Source: Engraulis encrasicolus (lineage: Eukaryota; Chordata; Actinopteri; Clupeiformes; Engraulidae). Taken from it: DNA of 64,000 nucleotides. Positions within the stretch are counted from its first letter, which is position 1. The number at the start of each line of letters is the position of its first letter. The notes below the pieces were generated by a model that was given only the letters and a program-made list of their open reading frames with translations, was not told where the DNA came from and did not search any database. Location: contig NC_085869.1 in NCBI RefSeq assembly GCF_034702125.1, forward strand, positions 55,557,720 to 55,621,719. The letters are read 5' to 3'. This document shows, piece by piece, positions 1 through 18,960 of the stretch. The position numbers and the translations under genes were made by a program.

Positions 1-318
1 GAGTGGAGTGGGTCCCTTGAGTGGACATCTGAAACCAGTTGTGTGTGCTTTACAAGTCTGGATCAGGTTTTGAATGGAGGTTGCGAAGTGTTTTTGGGGA
101 AGTGATGGAGGAGGGGAGTTTTGTGGGACATGGCAACAATTCATCTTTTATTTGTGACTCCAAACATCACCCTGAGAGAACCGAAAGCAGTTGTATGTAC
201 TTTACAGTATACACCTGGAGTTGTGAAGTAAGCACAGTAAATCAAAGTGGTTTTTTTTGGATGTTGCGTTTTAGTTTTTTTTTTCCTTTCGCCACTTCTC
301 ATTGATTTGTGTACTCAC

Positions 319-9745
<9,427 letters not shown>

Positions 9746-9916
9746 GGTTCACACATATCAAATGGGTTGTTTCACCTTGTTATGAGTCCGGGTAGAAAAC
9801 AGTCAGTGGAGGAATGGTACCGCTTGATTTATTTTGCTCAAGCACATACCGGTAGACATGTAATGTGTTCATGGACACCGCGAGCCCTTGTTGATGTGAT
9901 TATTCTTGACTTGATG

Positions 9917-10187
9917 TCAGTAGAGTTTCAAAAGTAAAAGTAGAAGTTAACAAAAAATAATACAGTGGGTTTGTAGTGTTTTTTTAGTAACACAGTCCAA
10001 CATCATTAGGTACAGCGGAATAACTGGTGTAACTAATAATACAATAGGCCTATATAATAATAGGCTATAACACAATATAATACAAAAATAATATAATATA
10101 ATGCAATATAATATAATATAGGCTAATATAATATAGCCTAATGTTGTTTTTACATTTGCTTCTACTTTAACTTTTGACACCTCTGGA
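9917..10187. mobile_element. Second copy of the GTCAAAAGTA family
   Basis: Starts with TTTCAAAAGTAAAAGTAGAA, ends with ACTTTTGACACCTCTGG and shares CATTAGGTACAGC. An AT-rich (TATAA)n-like stretch at 10040-10130 has expanded inside. It lies in the interval upstream of xrcc5; 9746-11438 otherwise shows no gene. Confidence 0.6.
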
Positions 10188-11058
10188 TGACTGACTCCCG
10201 GCCTCTGGACTTCTGACTTCCAGAGGAGTGTCAACTGAACTAGTTTTCAACTTAGAGAAGTTATGGAAATAAATGACTGCATTAGGCCTACAGCACACTT
10301 TTCTGGAGCCTCATTATGAAAGCTTTTAAAGTAGACTGATTTCATTATTGTTATCATAACACATTGGTTCTGCTGTTGTTTAAAGAAACGAGTCATACGA
10401 CTTATTGTCTTGTTAGGTTTCTCTCTTTTTTGTAGTTTCATTCATTTTTTACAAGAGCCAGAGAAAATAACACTTTTATTTCCTTTTTGATACAACAAAT
10501 CTTTAATTCTGCTAGGCATATATAGAACTTTTGCTTTTAAAAACATATAACAATAAACCAATTATTACTGAACATTTTACAGATTCTCCCCTACCCACCC
10601 TACCCAGAATTCTGCCCTTTGTAAGCTGAGTCAAAGAACTTGTTTAGACTGAAGAGTCTAATATCATTACAAAAATAAAAGGGATAGCCATATGTCATTC
10701 ATCATTGAACAGAACATGTACAACAGACAAAAACCCATGTGTAAAAAACGGAAATCACTGCACTGAATGTAAATTTAAGATTCAGGTGAGTTTTAATCTA
10801 GTCACCTCATTGGTGGTGTGTAAACCTGATGACACCCCAGCAAGATAGGCAACAAGACTCCTTCCCACCATTGTGTGCACTGAACATGTGGCACAGCTAG
10901 AGGCTCGTGCACACAAACTTTGCACAGGTATTAAGATAGTACAAAATGGTGTCTTGATACCTTCAATTATGAAATGATAGCCTTAATTAAGGCAAAAACA
11001 TATAAAACTGGTTCATAACACAAAATGCAAACAATAATTTGGCTCTGTGGACAATTGG

Positions 11059-11060
<2 letters not shown>

Positions 11061-11137
<77 letters not shown>
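11061..11137. repeat. (GT)n microsatellite
   Basis: Pure GT for about 77 bp in the ttf1-xrcc5 interval. Confidence 0.95.
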
Positions 11138-11139
<2 letters not shown>

Positions 11140-11316
11140 TATGCGTGCGCGTGCAACAAGATGATGACAAAACAAAGTTTCCACGAGAGCAGCATCTCTC
11201 GTGGGGGGTGGGGGTGGGGCTTGGTGGATTTTTCCATCCAAAATCAGAGAACGTCTCGGGTGGCCTCTGTCCTTCACCATAGGCTTTTCCTTCGAGTGAA
11301 GAGATCAAGTGGGGAT

Positions 11317-11322
11317 TTTATT
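11317..11322 (-). terminator. Putative polyadenylation signal of the ttf1-like gene
   Basis: The minus strand reads AATAAA about 117 bp downstream of the ttf1-like stop codon, a usual spacing for a short 3' UTR. No cleavage evidence is available. Confidence 0.45.
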
Positions 11323-11438
11323 TTTAGTATGTGAAGCTCTGCAAGAGGCTTTTAAGACTTGAGGATCAGAAACCCTGCCCAACAGCCTCATCCATCCTTT
11401 AGGTATTGGCTCTCCCCTCATGGAGATACAGAGCACAC

Positions 11439-12974
11439 TCAGAGGTCGGGGAAGATCTCAGACAGCTTGTAAGAGTCACGCTCCTCTGTAGGGACCTTGA
11501 TTGGCTCCTCATCCTCCTTGCAGTTCGTCAACTCCTCCTCCAGCTTGGGAAGTGTCTTCTCGTTCAAGTAGTCGATGACCTCACAGAAATCCATCATTCT
11601 GTTCCATCCTGGCACATGGGTTACTTGCAGCTGATGGAACCTCATTCTTAGGTAGTCCGGGTGGGTGTTCCCAAAGAGATGGGTTAGGTCATCCCACACG
11701 ATTTCATTGACGTCTTGCACAGCCATTTCATTGATTGCTTTGATGAGATGGATTTGTCCCTCAAGAATCTTCCTGCCTTTGATTACTCCGCCAGTTGTCA
11801 TTTTATTTCTTAGGTAGCTAAGCCATTTTTGCCTGCAAAGGACCCAATTACGAGTCTGGACCTGTTTGGCCACAGACCTCCAGGGGAGCTTCTTGTACAA
11901 GTCCATTTTACTGATGACTGCCGAACCAATGCGGCCATCCTTGGCAGGAGTTGCCCGCTCCAGTAGTTGCTGCAGCACACTCGTGAGGAGAGTCTTTAAC
12001 TCCTCCTCTGTCCATGGTCCATAAACAGCACCCTCGCATAAAGAGAAAAAACGTTTCTGCACTGATCTTCGACTGCGGCCCATCTTCTCGGAGATGGTCC
12101 TCCAATTGTGGCCATGCACTTTTTGCAGGTTCTGCAAATCCTTATTCTCCTTCTCTGTGTACCTTCCCAAGTGATTCTGGGGGTCGTACATATCCTTAGC
12201 TTTTTCAAGTATATTAACCCAGGAACGCGGTATACCTGCACACAAACACTTGAGGAATCCCAGCGTCCTTTTCAGCCTTAAGGTGTCCTCTTTTCCTGGG
12301 AACTGGTGAGGAATTAAGAGTTGGGTTACACTCTCTATGCCCGAGAGAGCGAGGAAATCCTTTATATTCTGTTTCAGACGATTGATCTCAGCCAAAGTAA
12401 ACTTTCCTCTCCGTAAAGGAATACCTTGCATCTTAAACTCTCTGAAACGGGGAAGGTCATATAGAAAGGAGGATTTCAGCGATTTCCAATGAAGTAATGA
12501 CCTGCATGGGCCAGCTAGGTACTCCCGCAGTTCCTGCAGGAAAGCTTCTCTGTGCGCTGCAATGCTTTCGTTTGTTATTTCTGGAAGTTGTGTCTGTGTG
12601 CCTGTAGGCAATGTAGGCCTATGTGCGCTCTTTTTGACCTTTAGCAACTTGCTCTTCACAGGTTTCTGATGGACTGCTTCATTGTTTGCTTGCACTGGTG
12701 TTATTCCCGAGTCTTTGTTAACCACAGGATGCTGCCCCACTTCAGTTCTTCTTTTCCTCCTCTTTTTCGCAACCTCTCTCAATTGACAACTGCTGTCCAC
12801 TTCACCCATCACTTCTGATATCAAAATTACCTCATCTCCTTCGTGTTTTCTTTTTTTCTTGGTCCTTCTTTCTCCAATATCACCATGAACCAAGGCAGGG
12901 CTGCTATCTCCACTTACTTTAGCTTTTGTTTTCTTCTTTTTCTTTTGGTGTTTTGGCTCATTGTAAAAGTTCAT
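11439..12974 (-). CDS. ttf1: TTF1-like RNA polymerase I transcription termination factor (single-exon coding region)
   Basis: TTF1 binds terminator boxes downstream of rRNA genes in the nucleolus, stops Pol I and remodels rDNA chromatin. This uninterrupted ORF encodes 511 residues. Residues 10-80 are a lysine/arginine-rich tail (KKKKK, KKRRKRR), as expected for nucleolar targeting. Residues 180-265 match the region before the TTF1 Myb repeats (RRGKFTLAEINRL, GIPRSWVNILEKAKDMYDP). Myb-like repeat 1 is about 270-312 (GRYTEKENKDLQ, HGHNWRTISEKMGRS). Repeat 2 is about 318-388 (GPWTEEELKTLL, PWRSVAKQVQTRNWVLC). The ATG at 12974 begins MNFYNEPKHQ; an upstream exon cannot be excluded because CTTGCCAG just before it could be an acceptor. 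Human TTF1 is 905 residues with several exons, so this is short and intronless. It may be a shorter fish form, a lineage copy or a retrocopy with an intact frame. A minus-strand AATAAA lies at 11317-11322, about 115 bp after the stop. Confidence 0.85.
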   Translation of the reverse strand: MNFYNEPKHQKKKKKTKAKVSGDSSPALVHGDIGERRTKKKRKHEGDEVILISEVMGEVDSSCQLREVAKKRRKRRTEVGQHPVVNKDSGITPVQANNEAVHQKPVKSKLLKVKKSAHRPTLPTGTQTQLPEITNESIAAHREAFLQELREYLAGPCRSLLHWKSLKSSFLYDLPRFREFKMQGIPLRRGKFTLAEINRLKQNIKDFLALSGIESVTQLLIPHQFPGKEDTLRLKRTLGFLKCLCAGIPRSWVNILEKAKDMYDPQNHLGRYTEKENKDLQNLQKVHGHNWRTISEKMGRSRRSVQKRFFSLCEGAVYGPWTEEELKTLLTSVLQQLLERATPAKDGRIGSAVISKMDLYKKLPWRSVAKQVQTRNWVLCRQKWLSYLRNKMTTGGVIKGRKILEGQIHLIKAINEMAVQDVNEIVWDDLTHLFGNTHPDYLRMRFHQLQVTHVPGWNRMMDFCEVIDYLNEKTLPKLEEELTNCKEDEEPIKVPTEERDSYKLSEIFPDL

Positions 12975-13449
12975 TTCACCACATGCTGGCAAGTTCGTCG
13001 CGAGAAGTTTCCTTGTTTTCTTATTTTTTATGAACCACCTGCCCCACTTCCATCCTGGTGGTTTTCAAGCAAGTCAGCGGCAGACCTCCTTGGCGGCAGC
13101 ACATGGGCAGATGTTGATCTCGATAGCCCGCTCCACAGTCCAGTAGGCTAGTTGACTTCTTGACAAAAGTAGGCTACTATAACTTCATATTTTCAGCTGT
13201 AAATTTGAATGCCGTCTCTGCAGTGTGCGCGGTCAGAGGTATTCTCCACCCCCTATTCAACGCATCCTATTTACAGTGAGATCTGCACACAAAACCTCAC
13301 TTGTGAGATCGGTGGAATGTAAAGTTTACGCCATCGCAAAATGAGTGGATGTGCAACCGGATGTGAGGTTTATTGTGCGACATGACGTCAAGCTTCAGCG
13401 ACAACATTCAGCAAAACATCAACACTACCGAGCATGGAAGAAATTGAGG

Positions 13450-14979
13450 CATAGAGGGTGGAGTTTATCTAGAGGGTTCATAACCATGTTAGCTTCCGGG
13501 AATCGGTTGTTCCAAAAAAAAATGGCGGCTGGTGTGAAAATCGCTCAAAATCGCTGGAAATACATAGAGATGAATGGGCGACATTTACTTGATTTTCACG
13601 TAAAATACCGAGAAATATACTTCCGAATCAACGGGAATCTCTTCACTGACTGAGCTTTATACCAAATCATGTATTCTTCTGTTGTAAGGTTAGCTGTAGA
13701 ATTTTAAATTAATTTTAGAGTATGGCTCCAATATACCTATTGTCAGACACTGAACCACAATGGAATAGGCATTGGAGGCTTTCTGCACTGCTGTCCAATG
13801 CTAGTACTAGGCCTAGTTATTATATCGAGTGTATTACAGTGTATTGTAAAAAAAAAAAAAAAGAAGTTATTGACGGATTGTGGTGAAAATTTCGATTGGG
13901 GGGGGGGGATGACAAAAGGGCAAGGGGTTTAAGTTCTTCTTCACCGCAAAAAAACAATATAGGCCTAGGCATTAATCAGGCAGTGTGTGGAAAAAAACAG
14001 AAATAAAAAACGCATCAAAAGAACGAAGTTAACGACGCTGTGAATCTCGAGTCAGCCGATATCCTGTGCGATTTAAAGTAGGCCTAGGTAGCGTACATTA
14101 TGCCATTATGCCGACCAGTTCGGTTAATAGTTAGGTTAATAACCTAATCTTAATGATAACAACTTGTAGGCCTAGGCTGCTAGGAGTGTTGTCCTGGAAG
14201 CCAATGAAGATTTAATGAAGATTTACTTAACAAATAATTAGGACCTATAGCCCTATATGGCATCCTATTTGTTTTTCAAGTCTATCCTTCCCTTGTTTTT
14301 GTGATGTCAAAATTAAATGGCAATGGCAATGGCAATTTAAAAAAAAAATCCTGGATCTAGACCACCACCAGAATTAACCAACTAGCCTATGGAAATGTTA
14401 ATAAATACCCTTCAGAACGTTTTGAGTTATGCTGACAGATAGACCAACGACCGTAGCCTACCCCAAGCAAAACCTCCTTCGTGGAGGAAATAAGCATTCG
14501 ACGTCTTCGAAAGGGCAGAATAGATAATAAAAATGCCCCCGGGATCGTCGTTCAGGACTGTAAAAACGTTAGGCCTTTAGGTTTAATGTTCTGATTAGTT
14601 CATTTAGCCAATATCGTAATTGAAGGAAATGTATACCCTTATGCGTCACTTATTTTAAGGTCTCTGACTGTAAATATGTTGTTTATTCTGTTGTCTGGCT
14701 GTTTAGGCCTACATTCCCATACAGAATGAGTAGGCCCTAGTCTACTCTGCATCTTTGGGTTAGGTTAAACATTGAGGGCCTATAACATAATTCACAAACT
14801 TACCGGATGTATAGGTAGTCGTTTGTCTTTGCATTAAAATAGGCCTACTTCATTTCATTATACAATGGTGTTCATGATCAGCCATACATCCTTTCACACC
14901 AATGCTAAATTGCGACACCTACAGACCGATTCCCATAAAACACGCTTATGAACTCTCTAGATAAACTCCACCCTCTATG
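13450..14979. mobile_element. 1.5-kb non-coding element with 34-bp terminal inverted repeats
   Basis: 13450-13483 and the reverse complement of 14946-14979 match at 33 of 34 bases (both contain CATAGAGGGTGGAGTTTATC). If the outer bases are part of the target, each end is flanked by TA, as in Tc1/mariner-type insertions. No transposase ORF was seen; the interior is rich in AGGCCTA motifs and short homopolymers. Confidence 0.75.
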
Positions 14980-15363
14980 GTTGAAGTACTTCTTTTCTTC
15001 CTGACTTTATATTGTTGCTCGAACGCCTTTCTAAATTCCATGTTGGAAAGAAGATTGGCAAATATTTATAAAGAGATTGAAAACGCCGAGAGGAGAAGGG
15101 CTAACAGGAGAAGAGAACTTATTTTACGAATTATGGAGCTAGATGTGGAATTGGCACGGGCAACCGTTAGGCACAACAGGCGAAGAAGGGTAAGTTGCCA
15201 AATATAATTTCAAAGTGTACCAGCCTATTGCGTTGTCTACTCATAGTTTCACTACACCGAATGTCATTTCTGTTGTTAGGGTCTTCGATACCTTCGTGAA
15301 CGACGCTCTCCCCTATCAATTTATATCTGCGACCAAGCACGAGAAGCAAGAAGTGGGATTTGA
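14977..15363 (+). CDS. Candidate two-exon arginine-rich small protein of unknown function
   Basis: I do not recognise this protein. Two segments join in frame: 14977-15189 (71 codons, then a consensus gtaagt donor) and 15280-15363 (after a tgttgttag acceptor, ending in TGA), giving 98 residues. The N-terminus is hydrophobic (VLLFFLTLYCC). The middle is a charged helix (NAERRRANRRREL, RHNRRRR) and the end reads GLRYLRERRSPLS. The composition loosely recalls the arginine-rich N-terminal part of fish Harbinger-type proteins, but no nuclease motif follows, so that is only a guess. The start codon overlaps the right terminal repeat of the 13450-14979 element. The true start could therefore be the internal ATG in SMLERRLANIY, or an exon cut off by the insertion (ATGGAAGAAATTGAG lies just left of the element). 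Confidence 0.22.
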
Positions 15364-15671
15364 TGCATGCGCCGTGCAGCAGGCCACAGGACTTCAAGAG
15401 AGACTCAAATAATGGCTCTGTGTCACTTGACTATGGCAGAACCAGAACACATTCAACACAATCCATAATCGTGGCATTTCCCGTAGCGGACTGGAACGGC
15501 GTTGATGCAGGATATGAAGATGCATCCATCCACCAGATCATGAGTTGTGATTCCCAGATTGTCGCTCCCAACCCCAATCGCTCCCCGGTCGGCACGCTCC
15601 CACTAGCCAGACTATCGAGCCCACCGCCATATAACGGAGCTAGTTATCTTTTTGATGTTAGTTTTTTGTTT

Positions 15672-15714
15672 CTAACCCTAACCCTAACTCTAAACCTAAT
15701 CCTAACCCTAAATT
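15672..15714. repeat. Short degenerate interstitial telomere-like repeat (CCTAAC)n
   Basis: About seven units of CTAACC or one-base variants (CTAACT, CTAAAC, CTAATC) in a row. No subtelomeric sequence was recognised nearby. Confidence 0.75.
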
Positions 15715-16825
15715 GCTTGTACGTGGCAGTGTATGATACTACGTGAAATATAATCGGGTGGGATCGAACGTCTGGGAGTGATAAAACCACCTGGGACTAC
15801 ACGTCCGGGAGTGATCTCAATTGGGAGTGTCCATCTGCCACCGTTAGTTGTAAGTGCCGTGGACGTGAGTCCGGGGTTTATGTATGTGGGAGTGGGAGGA
15901 TGACATGTGACGGTCAAATATGCGAGGGTAACTGATAGCATGTGTGCAAATCCACAAGCGTTGTTCCTGCCCAAACCAGTCATGGTTCGGTAGAATGATC
16001 AGTGGTTAAGCTGCTAAACCCTTAACCGGCAATGGGGCAACCGCCATTCAGTATTTGATTGTCATTCCGAGTCATTTAAACATTGTTGCAAGTAGAGGCG
16101 TGTGAACAACGTTCTAACTCAGTTGACATTTGTGCACTATCTGCACATGCGCACCACCCAAGGCTGCACGATCCGTTCGCCAAGACCCTGAGTGGAGTCC
16201 AATAGAGCTCTTCAGCGTTGACGTCAACTTGTATGCGGCGTTTGGACTACCGGTTCCATGGCGATTTTTTACATTGCAAAACGCCATAGAGATTCAGGTT
16301 TGGCAAAAATATAAGTTGCACGGCAACAACGAACATTAGCGTGTCCCCGCATCCCTTTCTCATTAGTGGAACGGATCGTATCATCATGTTGGTGTATTCA
16401 CATGTTAAATCATGACGATTATAATTCAATATTGCTAACCCCTTTCTGATCATTAAAACTTCCGAACTACATACTTTCCTTTGGTTGCCATGGGTACAAC
16501 CTTCCGCACGTACATGCCGTTAGATACTGGCGCCGTTTCTGTAGTCGCCAAAAGCTTCCGGGTTTAGCATATGGACGCAACATCGTATTTATGTCGAAGT
16601 TTGACACAAAATGATCAACCATGTCATACCTACAGCCTATTTTTAACACCCTCGACAGTTTGCGGGGGTTCGCTAAGCGCGTGCTTGCACTCGGAGCTTA
16701 TTTGAAATTTACCCCTATTCATTCCCAATGGAGGCCGGAAGCCGATAGGAACCAGGACGTCCTTAAATGCTAACATGAAAGACTACAATCTACTACATGC
16801 TTCCGCTTCCGCTGAAGAACTCTAT

Positions 16826-17110
16826 ATGCGGACTTCCCTCCTCCCTTGCTCACTTGCCTGCTTGTGATCTCATGATGATGTCACTGACAACGGAAAATTA
16901 ATTCAATATCTTGCAAAAGCGCAATTGTAAAGTCTTTTTCTCGTGTGCAATTGTTATGGTGAATGAAAAACAGTCCCTCAAAAGTTGTTGTGGCTAGGCT
17001 GACAGCTGGGAAACTTTATCATTTTCTCCACGGAGGAGGGGCCAGGAGGCGGGGCGAGGAGACAAGCACAAGTGGAGGAGGCAAGGACGCATATTGGGAT
17101 GCACCCGCTG
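16826..17110. repeat. Dispersed repeat copy A (shared with 44296-44573)
   Basis: Begins ATGCGGACTTCCCTCCTCCC and ends CATATTGGGATGCACCC; highly similar along its length to 44296-44573. A more diverged relative is at 34270-34400 and an inverted fragment at about 44045-44145. Its GAGGAGGGGCCAGGAGGC block opens a frame conserved between copies, but this is shared repeat sequence and not evidence of a gene. Confidence 0.8.
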
Positions 17111-17388
17111 TCGCCCTTCGTTTCGCTAAAAGCCAGTCTGTAAGATTTGTTTTATTCATGTAGCCTGACCTGGTAACTGTGGTCAGTGATTATTGATCCG
17201 TTTTTGGCAAGAGACGGAGAGATGTCAGCAGTTTGCGTCCTGCTATTCTTTACATTTGAGAACTCGGTGTGTGCAGTGTGCACTTTTTATTTGATTGACA
17301 TGTGTTAGACGAATTAAACAGGTGCTGTTCTCACCATATAGTTATTGTCAAACATCTTAACTCCCACATTAGGGCCCATTCATAACAA

Positions 17389-17718
17389 CAGGGGTAGGGA
17401 ACCCTGGCATGTCTCGAGGGCCGTTTAGGGCCCTTGAGGCCGTTTTATCCATCCCCGACATACTGTTATGCTGCTTCACATGAAATACGACATATTTTGT
17501 ATGGGTCTTACAAATTACATTTTCAATACTATTAGGTTATATTCAGGGGACTAAGAGAAGGTGGGGTCTGTTTTGAAGGTGGCTTCCTTAAATATAGGCC
17601 TATGGTGCATGGGAAATCCTGGTTTGTGTTCATACAATAGTATGGCCCTCGGAGGACTTTTACTGCCCTTGAAGGAATTTGAAGTGGCCTTTCGAATGAA
17701 AGAGGTTCCCCATCCCTG
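17389..17718. mobile_element. hAT-like MITE
   Basis: Ends CAGGGGTAGGGAACCC and GGTTCCCCATCCCTG are inverted repeats of the common fish CAGGGGT type. No convincing target duplication could be read. Confidence 0.65.
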
Positions 17719-17929
17719 CACTAGTCATAATATACATATAAATACACTTTTTACCCACCCTGATGATCATGTTTTCCTTTCTTTCTTCAAGCAACAATGT
17801 ACAGAGCTCCCATGGGATATGGCAAAATATCTATTCCAAAAAACATACACACTCCTTGTGATAAGTGTGACCATCACTCAACTCAACTTTGCTAATAAAA
17901 CGCTTTCCCTCGTGTAGTTTGAATTGACC

Positions 17930-18960
17930 CCTTTAAAACATCTTCAATCACATAGTATTCAGTACAAAATGGAAACATTTAATTATTTCACAACCACATT
18001 GTTGATTGTATTTTCTTCTTCCTCAAAAAAGCAAAAATGTACAACAAACCAATATGTCTTAATGAACTATTTACAAATAAAACAAATATACACAGCATAT
18101 CCCAAAATAAAAAGGAACCCCAAGTAGACATGGCCAACGGTCAGTCATGAAAAATCCAATTTTGCGTCTTCCTCACGGCTGGTCAAGAGGCAGTGCTATG
18201 GGTGGCAAAGGCACTGGGTGGCTGTATCTAGTTGTCTAACACCTGCACAAGCTGGCTGGGCACAGACAGGAATAAGTGGAAACATACACCACATTTTAAA
18301 CCACGTTGTTGGCTCAAAAATAAAAAAGCAATGTGCAATCTCTGATATGTTCAATGAACTATTTACAAGTTCAAACATACAGTATATCCCAAAAAGTATA
18401 GAGACAGTATATATTTACTGATAATCCTCTTCCGCCTTCCGGCCAACTCCAGTCTAGTCAAAAGGCAGTGTCACTGGTTGGCCATTGCTCTTATTGTCCA
18501 GCACCTGCATGCATGCGCTTGTTCAAGCATGGGCAGAAAACTGCAGCACTCTGCTCATTCAGTCGGTCGTTAAGCATTCTCCTCCATGGGGGCCCCGCAT
18601 CTCAGTGGACTAGTGCTCCATACCATTACACCAGAGACCGGTGTTCGATTCCAGCCCCAGACGCTTTCCCGATTGTTCTCCACCTCTCTACCTCCACTCA
18701 CTTCCTGTCTCTCACCATTCTGAGTAATAAAGTTGTAAAAGGCCAAAAAAGTTAAATTTAAAAAATATTTGTCCTCTAGTCCAGAGGCGGCGCACTGTTC
18801 CGCTGTGCCTTTTCTTGTTCAGGACTGGCACCAGCTGGTTGAGCGTGGAGAAGAGGCCCTGTTGAAAAGCCTCCTGCATGTGCTGGCAAAGCACGGTCAG
18901 AACACTACAACCACTCCATTCATTCAGTCAGTCATTGATTAAGAATTGTCCTCCACTTCT
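17930..18960 (-). pseudogene. Tandem decayed copies of the SANT gene last exon and 3' UTR
   Basis: The authentic last exon (18961-19119) has close relatives at about 18775-18890 (QEAFQQGLFSTLNQLVPVL in translation, same TCTAGTCCAGAGGCGG start on the plus strand), 18450-18580 (CACTGGTTGGCCATTGC, TTGTCCAGCACCTGC) and 18165-18275 (GCACTGGGTGGCTGT, ACACCTGCACAAGCTGGCTG). Intervening 3' UTR-like blocks also repeat: ATGAACTATTTACAA occurs near 18061 and 18354. The copies have frame damage. A SINE (18589-18745) has inserted between two of them. Confidence 0.75.
18589..18745 (+). mobile_element. tRNA-headed SINE
   Basis: Contains a box A-like CTCAGTGGACTAGTGC and box B-like GGTGTTCGATTCC about 40 bp apart, then a non-tRNA body ending AATAAAGTTGTAAAAGGCC. 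The same body and tail type occur at 23677-23823. Confidence 0.65.

Noticed and set aside
10967..11334. ORFs of about 75-113 codons on both strands
   Set aside because: Products of the (GT)n repeat.
16963..17163. Open frame conserved between 16963 and 44427
   Set aside because: Both lie in copies of one dispersed repeat; similarity reflects shared repeat ancestry. There is no further evidence of coding.
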